From positions 186,001 to 250,000 of the forward strand of contig JADJTT010000002.1 in the NCBI GenBank assembly GCA_016711045.1: DNA of 64,000 nucleotides, given 5' to 3'. The stretch comes from Saprospirales bacterium (lineage in GTDB: Bacteria > Bacteroidota > Bacteroidia > Chitinophagales > Saprospiraceae). The notes beneath the pieces were generated by a model. That model had not been told where the DNA came from and ran no database searches. It saw nothing but the letters and a program-made list of their open reading frames with translations. Made by a program: the position numbers and the translations under genes. Positions 57,404-64,000 of the stretch are shown here, piece by piece (the first letter of the stretch is position 1; every line of letters starts with the position of its first letter).

Positions 57404-58192
57404 TCAGATTTTTACTTCTTTTTTCCGAACAGGAAAGCCCCCTTCCTGCACCCGGTCGGCTACTTGTGCCAGCACGGTAAGCTGTCCGCCGTACGCAGCC
57501 TGTAAATTGGCTTCGGTAAAGACCTCTTCCACCGGTCCTGCAGCAACAAGTCTGGTATTCATCAGTACGACCCAATCGAAATACTGCCTGACGGTGTTCA
57601 GGTCGTGGTGCACGATCAGGAGGGTTTTGCCCCGGTCTTTCAGCTGGAGCAACAATTCCAGAATCGCTTTTTCGGAGGCGGCGTCTACTCCGGCAAAAGG
57701 TTCATCCATCAGATAGAGGTTCGCCTGCTGGGCGAGGGAACGGGCAATAAAAACGCGCTGTTGCTGTCCTCCCGAAAGTTGGGATATTTGCCGCTGCGCA
57801 AATTCTTTCATCCGCACCTGTTCCAGCGCCCAATCGGCTACCTCCCGGTCCAGCCGGGTGAGCCTGCGGAGTAAATTCTGCGGCCGGTACCGACCCATCA
57901 GCACGACGTCCTTCACACGTGCAGGAAAATCCCAGTCGACGCTTTCCCGCTGAGGTACATAGCTCACCTGGCTGCGTACATCCGCCAAAGGCTGGTCGAA
58001 AAGCCGGGCAAATCCGCCGCTCAGCGGAACCAGGCCCATGATGCTTTTCAACAAGGTCGTCTTGCCCGATCCATTAGGGCCTACGATCGCGATCAGCTTT
58101 CCTTCAGGAAGGGTGAAATCGACATCCCACAATACAGGACGCTGGTTATAGCTGACGGTCAGGTTGTGTACTTCAATGGCTGACGTTGGCAT
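57404..58192 (-). CDS. troB: Manganese/zinc ABC transporter ATPase (TroB-like)
   Basis: 262 residues. Walker A GPNGSGKTT (38-46), Q-loop in VSYVPQRESVDWDFP (a segment typical of the Mn/Zn group), signature LSGGQQQR (139-146), Walker B LYLMDEP (159-165) and the switch His in IVHHDL. It powers the permeases encoded downstream. The ATG (58192) lies 20 bases inside the preceding binding-protein gene, showing tight coupling. Confidence 0.94.
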   Translation of the reverse strand: MPTSAIEVHNLTVSYNQRPVLWDVDFTLPEGKLIAIVGPNGSGKTTLLKSIMGLVPLSGGFARLFDQPLADVRSQVSYVPQRESVDWDFPARVKDVVLMGRYRPQNLLRRLTRLDREVADWALEQVRMKEFAQRQISQLSGGQQQRVFIARSLAQQANLYLMDEPFAGVDAASEKAILELLLQLKDRGKTLLIVHHDLNTVRQYFDWVVLMNTRLVAAGPVEEVFTEANLQAAYGGQLTVLAQVADRVQEGGFPVRKKEVKI

Positions 58193-59120
58193 GATCGATT
58201 CCTTTTAGCGCATTTACAATCGTGCGCACATTAGCGCGAACCATTCCCAAATAGTCCCCTTCCGGGGTACCTGCCTGGCCCATGGCATCGGAATACAGGG
58301 TTCCTCCGATCACTACTTCATGACCGCGTTGTGCGCACCCTTCCACCACTGCTTCCAAAGGCTTGGCCGGTACAGAGGTCTCCACAAATACGGCGTTGAT
58401 TTTACGGCCGGAGATAAATTCTACCAGGTCAGATACGTCTTTCAGGCCATATTCCGAAACCGTCGAGATACCCTGCAGGCCCCGAACCTCCACCTCGTAG
58501 GCCTTTCCAAAATAGGAGAAGGCGTCGTGTGCCGTGATCAGCACCCGCTGTGCCGGAGGAACGGTGCTCAATTCCTGCCGCACCCACTCGTGGAGTTGGT
58601 GCAATGAGTCGCGATACGCAGCCGTGCGTTGCGCATAGTCTGCTGCGTGCAGGGTGTCCAGTTTTTCCAAATTTGCCCCAATATAAGCCACCACATCTGC
58701 CCAAATCGATACGTCAAACCATATATGCGGATCGTTGGTATCGCCCAAATGGGTCAGCTTCAATATCCGGTCCCGGGAAATGCCATCTGAGACTGCAATT
58801 ACAGACTTGGTACTTCCAATCTTTTCCAGGATTTCGACCATTTTCCCTTCCAGGTGCAAGCCGTTGTAAAAGATCAGATCTGCCTGGCTCAACTGCTGAA
58901 GGTCGCCCTGAGAGGCTTTATACAAATGGGGGTCTACGCCGGGCCCCATTAAAGCCGTGACCATCACGTCCGGCCCCACCACATTGGCTACTGCATCGGC
59001 AATCATGCCCGTGGTGCAAACAATCCGCAACCTGGAAGTGCTTTCCTCCGCAGCAGGAGCCTGACAGCCCACCACGAGAAGGGCAAACAGCCCGGAGGAA
59101 AGAAAAATTTTAGTGCACAT
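58173..59120 (-). CDS. troA: Manganese/zinc-binding lipoprotein (TroA-like)
   Basis: 315 residues from the ATG at 59120. The N-terminus MCTKIFLSSGLFALLVVGC has a lipobox, so the protein is a lipoprotein of the cell envelope. Cluster A-I binding-protein family with metal ligands in order His (VDPHLYKAS), His (NDPHIWFD), His (TAHDAFSYF) and Asp (LYSDAMG), the His3-Asp set of TroA. The His-rich loop of ZnuA is missing. It captures Mn or Zn for the ABC system. First gene of the operon; a candidate promoter and operator lie immediately upstream. Confidence 0.93.
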   Translation of the reverse strand: MCTKIFLSSGLFALLVVGCQAPAAEESTSRLRIVCTTGMIADAVANVVGPDVMVTALMGPGVDPHLYKASQGDLQQLSQADLIFYNGLHLEGKMVEILEKIGSTKSVIAVSDGISRDRILKLTHLGDTNDPHIWFDVSIWADVVAYIGANLEKLDTLHAADYAQRTAAYRDSLHQLHEWVRQELSTVPPAQRVLITAHDAFSYFGKAYEVEVRGLQGISTVSEYGLKDVSDLVEFISGRKINAVFVETSVPAKPLEAVVEGCAQRGHEVVIGGTLYSDAMGQAGTPEGDYLGMVRANVRTIVNALKGIDHANVSH

Positions 59121-59129
59121 GATTTTATT

Positions 59130-59145
59130 TTTAGTCTTATCTAAA
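59130..59145. promoter_or_regulatory. Candidate DtxR-type operator before troA
   Basis: Inverted repeat TTTAG-N6-CTAAA, 9 bases upstream of the troA ATG. A further TTTAGAT half-site overlaps the -7 box. Resembles the A/T-rich TTTAG..CTAAA operators of DtxR/MntR regulators; troR is the last gene of this operon. Confidence 0.45.
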
Positions 59146-59158
59146 TATATATTACAAT

Positions 59159-59166
59159 CAAATCTA
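59159..59166 (-). promoter_or_regulatory. Candidate -7 box of the tro operon
   Basis: TAGATTTG on the minus strand fits TAnnTTTG. A start about 7 bases downstream would place the candidate operator at roughly +7 to +22, suitable for repression. No clear -33 box. Confidence 0.4.
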
Positions 59167-59223
59167 AATAATGTTTTTATGATTATTAAATATTTTTGTC
59201 TAGTGACCGGGTAACTACTAAAA

Positions 59224-59271
59224 AGCAGCAAAGCCCCTGACCGGTCTCTACCGATCAGGGGCTTTGCTGCT
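59224..59271. terminator. Hairpin terminator upstream of the tro operon
   Basis: A perfect 17-bp stem (59224-59240 with 59255-59271) plus inner CGGT/ACCG, flanked by TTTTTT on the plus side and TTTT on the minus side. It ends the GWxTD gene, whose stop is at 59311, and insulates the tro promoter. Confidence 0.88.
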
Positions 59272-59310
59272 TTTTTATAAAAAGCGCCAGCTATGGCATT
59301 TTATCGTAGG

Positions 59311-60762
59311 TCAATTACCATCAAACCGCTTTCGGGCCTGACGGCCGAAGTTGTCCTGCATTTCAGTGGCGCTAAAGGGATCATCACCCTGGATCTGGGT
59401 GGGGGAATTCCGATACAGTTGAATTTCCCACTGAGGGTTGTTGAGTTCCCCCCGGGCAGTAGAGTGCAACAACTGGAAATCGTTAGGCGCCAGACTGGGG
59501 TTGTAAAAGATGAACCGCACGTTGGTCTGATTGGTAACCGGAAAACTGTTGTACACCCAGATCTCATAGGGAGGGGCAGCCGGGTCATTATCTTCTTTGA
59601 GCATATCATCAGGCCTGCCGTATTTGAGGTATACATAACCCCGGTCGGTTTCAAAACCATAGCCAAAGCCGGAGTGGTACATCTGGTCCAGGGCTTTAGC
59701 GATTTCCATATATTCCAGATAGGGTATATCCGGGTTATTGGGATTTTTCTTCGACCAGTACGAGAACAGGTATAAGCGTTTGGCTTCCGGGCTTCCTTCC
59801 TTGATCAACTGGTTGAGCCATTCGGTTTCGTCAGATGACACCACAGGAGCGATCGCTTTAAGGCTGTATATGAGGTCACCTTCCGATAATTTTCCCACAA
59901 ATTCTTCCTCCAGCACCGCGCTGGGCAGGTTTTCCGCCTCGACACGGAGATAGGGATTACTCCGCTGGAAGCTCACTTCTTTGCGGCTGAGCAGGTCCTT
60001 ATGCCGGTTGCGTACTTCTACCGCCAGGCGATAGTTTCCCGATTCGAGTTGGGAGATATCCAGATTGAGGAGCAACACAGAAACCGGAGCAGGGGTACGA
60101 CGTTTGTGGCCAACCAGTACAGGCTCCACATTGCCATTGCCATCGATCTTATCGATGAGGTAGCTCACCATAAAGTCATCACCGAGCGCCTGGTCGGTTT
60201 GGTAGATTTCGTTGTAGAGAATGAGCTTCTCCGCATTTTTTCCGTAAAAATTGTAGGGCAAGGGCTCCATGTGAAATCCGTTTTTCACAAAAGGCCCCTC
60301 TTCCCCGGTAGCTTCTACCGAAGATAATAGCTGCACATCCGATTGCATGACCCCTTCTCCCTGGTAGTCGATCGAAAAATTCGTCCGGTAAGTGCTGGTA
60401 TTTTCGGCCAGGTTTACATCCTGCATCGTTACCTCCAGCTCGTATTGCCCCGGCGCCAGGCTGTACCGCTTGAGATCGATAAAATCTTTGGGGCGTAACA
60501 CGAGCGGACTGTTCAACTGAAACTTGTCAAAGCGTACAATTGCATCCTGCTGCTTGAAAAGAATGACCACTTCGACGGTGGCCTGTTGGTACATACTATC
60601 AACGGGTAGGTAGGTTACGGTGGATCCGACAATAAATATGCCGATTTCCGCGTACTGGACTTGTTGTGCCTTAAAAGTCGCAAAGGTCACGCTGGCATCG
60701 AGCCCCCAAATGGCGCTTTGCATCAGCAAAAGTCCTGCCAAGACTCCAACTATTTTTTTCAT
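59311..60762 (-). CDS. GWxTD domain protein
   Basis: 483 residues. Signal peptide (KKIVGVLAGLLLMQSAIWG), beta-rich middle, and the GWxTD domain near the C-terminus, here GYGFETDRGYVYLKYGRPDDM (about residues 385-405), with Tyr in place of the Trp of the name. The family occurs in Bacteroidota and relatives as exported proteins of unknown function. No lipobox, no T9SS domain. It is a single gene with a terminator downstream and a large palindrome in its upstream region. ATG at 60762. Confidence 0.88.
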   Translation of the reverse strand: MKKIVGVLAGLLLMQSAIWGLDASVTFATFKAQQVQYAEIGIFIVGSTVTYLPVDSMYQQATVEVVILFKQQDAIVRFDKFQLNSPLVLRPKDFIDLKRYSLAPGQYELEVTMQDVNLAENTSTYRTNFSIDYQGEGVMQSDVQLLSSVEATGEEGPFVKNGFHMEPLPYNFYGKNAEKLILYNEIYQTDQALGDDFMVSYLIDKIDGNGNVEPVLVGHKRRTPAPVSVLLLNLDISQLESGNYRLAVEVRNRHKDLLSRKEVSFQRSNPYLRVEAENLPSAVLEEEFVGKLSEGDLIYSLKAIAPVVSSDETEWLNQLIKEGSPEAKRLYLFSYWSKKNPNNPDIPYLEYMEIAKALDQMYHSGFGYGFETDRGYVYLKYGRPDDMLKEDNDPAAPPYEIWVYNSFPVTNQTNVRFIFYNPSLAPNDFQLLHSTARGELNNPQWEIQLYRNSPTQIQGDDPFSATEMQDNFGRQARKRFDGN

Positions 60763-60796
60763 AGCTTTTCATTAAAGTAAAAAGAAACACTTGCTT

Positions 60797-60877
60797 AATA
60801 TACTCAAACCGAAGTTGTTTGGGATTAGTGCGGCCGGCGGCCGCACTAATCCCAAACAACTTTTCCTTGAGTATATT
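60797..60877. repeat. 81-bp near-perfect palindrome
   Basis: A perfect 24-bp inner stem (60812-60835 with 60839-60862), tip GCGGCC-GGC-GGCCGC, then a 4-base internal loop and an 11-bp outer stem (60797-60807 with 60867-60877). It lies in the 247-base gap between the lipoprotein stop and the GWxTD start. The same tip design is found at 19048-19076, and its left arm contains 14 bases that recur at 4264-4277. Confidence 0.88.
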
Positions 60878-61009
60878 TAGTTTACAGTGGCCTTAATAGG
60901 AAAACAAAGTTGACCATATTTTAAATCCACAAACAAGGACATTGCTTTGCGGATTAAGTCGCACCTTGATAAAACAAGTTACCTATTTTCACTCGAAAAA
61001 ACAATGAAG

Positions 61010-61399
61010 TTATTGTTCGGCAGGCAGGGTCCGGGCTCTGACCAGAGAGAATTGAAAAGGGATCTCGCGCATCACAAATTTGAGGACCAGGGAAGAGTCG
61101 CCTGCATACTGGATCGAAAAATCGGCGGGCAAGCGCTTGCTATGGGAGGTAATGACATTCCCCTCCACCGAATAATCCGATTCCTCCGGAGCGCCTCCGA
61201 CGTTCGAAATCATTCGACCTTTTGGCAGAAATTCCATAAATGCGCCTGTCAGCGTTTCGGTAGGACGGCCATTGCGCTGCGCTTCTTTAATCTCCCAACG
61301 GCCGAGGATTAATTCCTCATAATTGGTATCTTTCGAATCGTTTTGACAGGCCGCGAAAACCATCACCAGGCACAAACCAGACCAAATTGAAATGCGCAT
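61010..61399 (-). CDS. Small lipocalin-like lipoprotein
   Basis: 129 residues from the ATG at 61399 (MRISIWSGLCLVMVFAAC, a lipoprotein signal with Cys18). The mature part (LILGRWEIKEAQRNGRPTET ... GAFMEFLPKGRMISN) resembles lipocalin-like DUF domains of Bacteroidota, in which a Gly-x-Trp near the first strand is typical. A start at 61471 is possible but would hide the signal peptide behind 24 residues. The start codon shares the 8-base palindrome ATGCGCAT with the divergent M1 peptidase gene. Confidence 0.82.
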   Translation of the reverse strand: MRISIWSGLCLVMVFAACQNDSKDTNYEELILGRWEIKEAQRNGRPTETLTGAFMEFLPKGRMISNVGGAPEESDYSVEGNVITSHSKRLPADFSIQYAGDSSLVLKFVMREIPFQFSLVRARTLPAEQ

Positions 61400-63122
61400 A
61401 CGATCTTTTGGATTATTTGGAGGTAAAAGCTGGAGCAAAAGTACAAAAAACTGGGTTTCTCCCGCGATCATTTTCCTTGGAGCACTATTCCTTACCAGCC
61501 AGGAAGGGGTTGCCCAACGCGATTTTTACCATAATTACCACTTTACTCAAACAGATACACTGCGTGGTATGTTGCGTCCGGAGCGCACATGTTATGACGT
61601 AACGTATTACGAACTCCATCTCGAGGTGACCATAGTAAGGAAATGGATCAAAGGGTATGTAGATATCCATTTTACGGCATTAGCCCCTTTCGAAGTGCTT
61701 CAGGTGGATCTTTACCCCAACATGAAGATCAAGTCGATCGAATGGGAAGGGAAGGAACTCTCCTATGAGCGACGTAAACAAGCCGTCTTCATTACGTTCC
61801 CGCTCCAAAAAGCAGGAACGGAAAGTCAATTTCGGATCACCTACGAAGGGGCCCCGACCGAAGCGCCCTTCGCACCCTGGCAAGGCGGTTTTGTCTGGAG
61901 TCAAGACAGCAACGGATCTCCCTGGGTCGGGGTGGCCTGCGAAGGAGATGGCGCCAGTCTCTGGTGGCCCAACAAAGACCACCTGAGCGATGAACCCGAC
62001 AGTATGCTGATCAGCGTATTGGTGCCCGATCCGCTCCAGTGTATTTCCAATGGCAACCTTCGAAGCCGCACCCCGAACGGCCGTGGCTATACCCGCTATG
62101 ATTGGTTTGTCTCCTACCCAATCAACAATTATAACGTCACTCTTAATATCGGAGATTACGTCCATTTTTCCGATACTTATCAAGCGGCTGACGGCACCAC
62201 CATGCCGCTCGATTATTACGTCCTTTCCTACAACCTGGAAAAAGCCAAAAAGCACTTCCAGCAGGTGAAGCCCACGCTTGCCTGTTACGAGCGCTATTTT
62301 GGCAAATATCCTTTTTGGAACGACGGATACGCATTGGTAGAAACCCCTTACCTGGGCATGGAGCACCAAAGCGCCATCGCCTATGGAAATCGCTACCTCC
62401 GTGGCTATCTGGGCGGTATGATCCCGGCTGACATGGACTGGGATTACATCATCGTCCACGAAACAGGACATGAGTATTTCGGCAACAGCCTTGGCTGCCG
62501 GGATCTCTCGGAAATGTGGATACACGAATCCTTTACCACTTATATGGAATCGCTTTTTGTGGAGTGCCAATCCGGCTACGCCGATGCCGTACGATACCTC
62601 CAGGGCCAGCGTGTATCCATCGGCAATAAGGAACCTATCCTTGGTCCGCCGGATGTCAATTGGGATGATTGGAAGGCCTCCGACCAGTACGCCAAAGGAG
62701 CCTGGGTATTGCATACGCTGCGGCACGCCATCGGAAACGATACCATCTGGTTTTCGCTGTTAAAGGACTTCTACGGGAAATATGCCATGCAACAGATTAC
62801 GACCGATACGATCGTGCAGTTTGTCAATCAATACACCGGAACGGATTACACCGCTTTCTTTGAGCAATATTTATGGTACCCCCACATCCCGGTCTTGCGC
62901 TATAAAGGCGAGCAGCGCGGCTCTAATGTGCGCATCACTTACGAATGGGCAGCTGACGTACCCAATTTCAGCATGCCGGTATTGGTAAAAGGTAAGGATC
63001 AACGCCGCTGGCGGATCTTTCCGGTTAATGGAAAGAAGAAATCAACAACCCTCAAAAATTGTAAGCTGGAGGATATCCGGATTGCAGACGAGCTTTTCCT
63101 GATCAGCGTGAAGAAAATGTAA
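61392..63122 (+). CDS. M1 family metallopeptidase (aminopeptidase N-like)
   Basis: 576 residues. Signal region (VSPAIIFLGALFLTSQEGVAQ) after a long basic start. The zinc site is HETGH (356-360) with Glu379 in WIHESF, the HExxH-x18-E pattern; the exopeptidase motif reads GMEHQ (322-326), a variant of GAMEN. N-terminal beta saddle domain at about 60-260. At 576 residues it lacks the C-terminal helical domain of full aminopeptidase N and is a short M1 form. It removes N-terminal residues from peptides in the periplasm or on the surface. The only ATG that fits is 61392, which overlaps the start of the divergent lipoprotein gene. Confidence 0.9.
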   Translation: MRIRSFGLFGGKSWSKSTKNWVSPAIIFLGALFLTSQEGVAQRDFYHNYHFTQTDTLRGMLRPERTCYDVTYYELHLEVTIVRKWIKGYVDIHFTALAPFEVLQVDLYPNMKIKSIEWEGKELSYERRKQAVFITFPLQKAGTESQFRITYEGAPTEAPFAPWQGGFVWSQDSNGSPWVGVACEGDGASLWWPNKDHLSDEPDSMLISVLVPDPLQCISNGNLRSRTPNGRGYTRYDWFVSYPINNYNVTLNIGDYVHFSDTYQAADGTTMPLDYYVLSYNLEKAKKHFQQVKPTLACYERYFGKYPFWNDGYALVETPYLGMEHQSAIAYGNRYLRGYLGGMIPADMDWDYIIVHETGHEYFGNSLGCRDLSEMWIHESFTTYMESLFVECQSGYADAVRYLQGQRVSIGNKEPILGPPDVNWDDWKASDQYAKGAWVLHTLRHAIGNDTIWFSLLKDFYGKYAMQQITTDTIVQFVNQYTGTDYTAFFEQYLWYPHIPVLRYKGEQRGSNVRITYEWAADVPNFSMPVLVKGKDQRRWRIFPVNGKKKSTTLKNCKLEDIRIADELFLISVKKM

Positions 63123-63152
63123 AAGGGCGAACAGCTTTGCCATTCGCCCTTT
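63122..63152. terminator. Hairpin between the M1 peptidase and rplS
   Basis: A 10-bp perfect stem (63122-63131 with 63143-63152) starts in the peptidase stop codon and lies 26 bases from the rplS stop on the opposite strand; serves both convergent genes. Confidence 0.7.
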
Positions 63153-63177
63153 AGGGAGTTTCCAAAGAAGGAAACAA

Positions 63178-63558
63178 TTAATCTTTTTTCGCCGAAGCCG
63201 ATGCGCTGGCGATGAATTTGCGTTCTTTGATACGAGCTTTTTTGCCCACCAGATCGCGAAGGTAGAACAACCTGGCACGACGAACTTTACCGCGCTTCAG
63301 TATCTTAATTTCCACAATACTGGGAGATGCAATCGGGAAAATACGCTCTACGCCTACCCCGTTGGAAATCTTCCGGACAGTGAAGGTCTTGGTGCCGCTA
63401 TGCCCCTTGATCTGGATCACATCACCGCGAAAGTCCTGGATCCGCTCCTTGTTTCCTTCTACAATTTTATAACTGACCACGATATTATCTCCCGCACGAA
63501 ACTTTCGGAAATCGGTCTTCTTGATCAGCTGGTCCTGTACAAACTTAATGGCATCCAT
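63178..63558 (-). CDS. rplS: 50S ribosomal protein L19
   Basis: 126 residues, with the family blocks FRAGDNIVVSYKIVEGNKERIQ, FRGDVIQIKG, FTVRKISNGVGVERIFP and KRGKVRRARLFYLRDLVGKKARIKE. L19 sits at the 30S-50S interface of the ribosome. The C-terminal tail is extended by ASASASAKKD. It is encoded alone here, not next to rpsP-rimM-trmD as in many Proteobacteria. ATG at 63558, preceded by a textbook Bacteroidota promoter. Confidence 0.97.
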   Translation of the reverse strand: MDAIKFVQDQLIKKTDFRKFRAGDNIVVSYKIVEGNKERIQDFRGDVIQIKGHSGTKTFTVRKISNGVGVERIFPIASPSIVEIKILKRGKVRRARLFYLRDLVGKKARIKERKFIASASASAKKD

Positions 63559-63606
63559 GATTCTTCTGTTTTCTGACTATCCTATACCCTTTTTAACTAA
63601 GGCCCA

Positions 63607-63637
63607 CAAAGGTAGGGGATTTACACAAATTACCAAA
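63607..63637 (-). promoter_or_regulatory. rplS promoter (TTTG-N19-TACCTTTG)
   Basis: On the minus strand TTTG (63637-63634) is followed after 19 bases by TACCTTTG (63614-63607), an exact match to the Bacteroidota -33/-7 consensus. A start near 63600 gives a leader of about 42 bases. Confidence 0.75.
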
Positions 63638-63682
63638 TACCAACGTCCTCTTTTTTTTCAACTGTACCACAATCCGCCAACA

Positions 63683-64000
63683 CTATCGCATTAGGGTCAC
63701 AAACCCTTTATATTCAAAGGGTTCTCCTCTCGGACCTGTAAAATGTACCAGACAAACATATACCCCGTCAGGTGCTTCCTGGCCTGCATTCCGGTAGAGC
63801 CCGTTCCAATATTCATAGGGACTGTCGGTTTCAAAGATCAATTGCCCCCACCTGTCCCATACCTGCATTTGAAATCCGTTGTACCCCGGCAGGATTCCCG
63901 TGCCCCCGAAAAAGTCGTTAGTATCATCAAAATTAGGCGTAAAGGCATTGGGAAGGAAGAAGCGAAATTCAGGAATCACATCGATCAGTTGAACGGCAGT
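63683..64000 (-). CDS. C-terminal part of a T9SS type B (gliding-motility type) protein
   Basis: Open frame of 105 codons plus stop that runs off the right edge. FFLPNAFTPNFDDTNDFFGG, VWDRWGQLIFE, WNGLYRNAGQEAPDGVYV and the end KGFVTLMR make up a type B T9SS C-terminal sorting domain. The start and the functional domains lie outside the window. It is a more divergent version of the sorting domains of the giant adhesins at 21-47 kb (FTPN-FDDTNDFF instead of FSPNGDGENDxF). Confidence 0.88.
   Translation of the reverse strand, partial: TAVQLIDVIPEFRFFLPNAFTPNFDDTNDFFGGTGILPGYNGFQMQVWDRWGQLIFETDSPYEYWNGLYRNAGQEAPDGVYVCLVHFTGPRGEPFEYKGFVTLMR

Overview
The window is chromosomal DNA of a Bacteroidota bacterium, most likely of the Saprospiria (Lewinella/Haliscomenobacter-like) type. 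The evidence is type IX secretion (T9SS) sorting domains of both A and B type on several secreted proteins, giant repeat adhesins ending in the gliding-motility-type C-terminal domain, Bacteroidota-specific families (DUF4199, DUF2027-Smr, GWxTD, BatA-type VWA, a DUF6089-like barrel), and promoters that fit the phylum pattern TTTG-N19-TAnnTTTG (best example upstream of rplS). No rRNA, tRNA, phage, transposase or CRISPR locus was found. Layout: 1-9.6 kb holds a truncated class III cyclase, an MsbA-type ABC exporter, a Nudix-like protein, a small secreted coiled-coil protein, a Dna2-like nuclease-helicase whose frame is broken at a T6 run, queE, a RidA-family gene and a methyltransferase. 9.6-21.2 kb holds a DUF2027-Smr protein, a T9SS type A secreted protein, the heptose genes gmhB and gmhA, two glycosyltransferases, two DUF4199 membrane proteins, a dihydroorotase homologue that has lost its metal ligands, and a BatA-like VWA protein. 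21.2-47.2 kb is almost entirely three giant T9SS type B adhesins. Two adjacent ones (21264-28568 and 28670-35802) are unit-for-unit colinear duplicates with 16 repeat units each; the second is split by an out-of-frame deletion in unit 7. The third (37056-47219) encodes about 3,387 residues with 24 units. An outer-membrane barrel gene lies between the second and third. 47.5-64 kb holds a BNR/sortilin-like propeller protein, an aldose 1-epimerase, a T9SS-exported subtilase, a complete manganese/zinc uptake operon of troABCDR order, a GWxTD protein, a lipoprotein, an M1 peptidase, rplS, and the end of another T9SS type B protein. How the genes work together: much of the window serves the cell surface (LPS heptose and glycan genes, secreted T9SS cargo, outer-membrane and lipoproteins). 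The metal operon is self-contained, with its own DtxR-type regulator and a candidate operator. The non-coding part is unusually rich in small repeats. Three tandem arrays touch, or nearly touch, the start codons of downstream genes: heptads at the ABC exporter, and GAGACGCC-core units at queE and gmhB. In the two GAGACGCC arrays the last unit creates a short upstream reading frame that ends in an ATGA overlap with the gene start. Several GC-tipped palindromes and one 156-bp nested palindrome look like REP/MITE-type elements.
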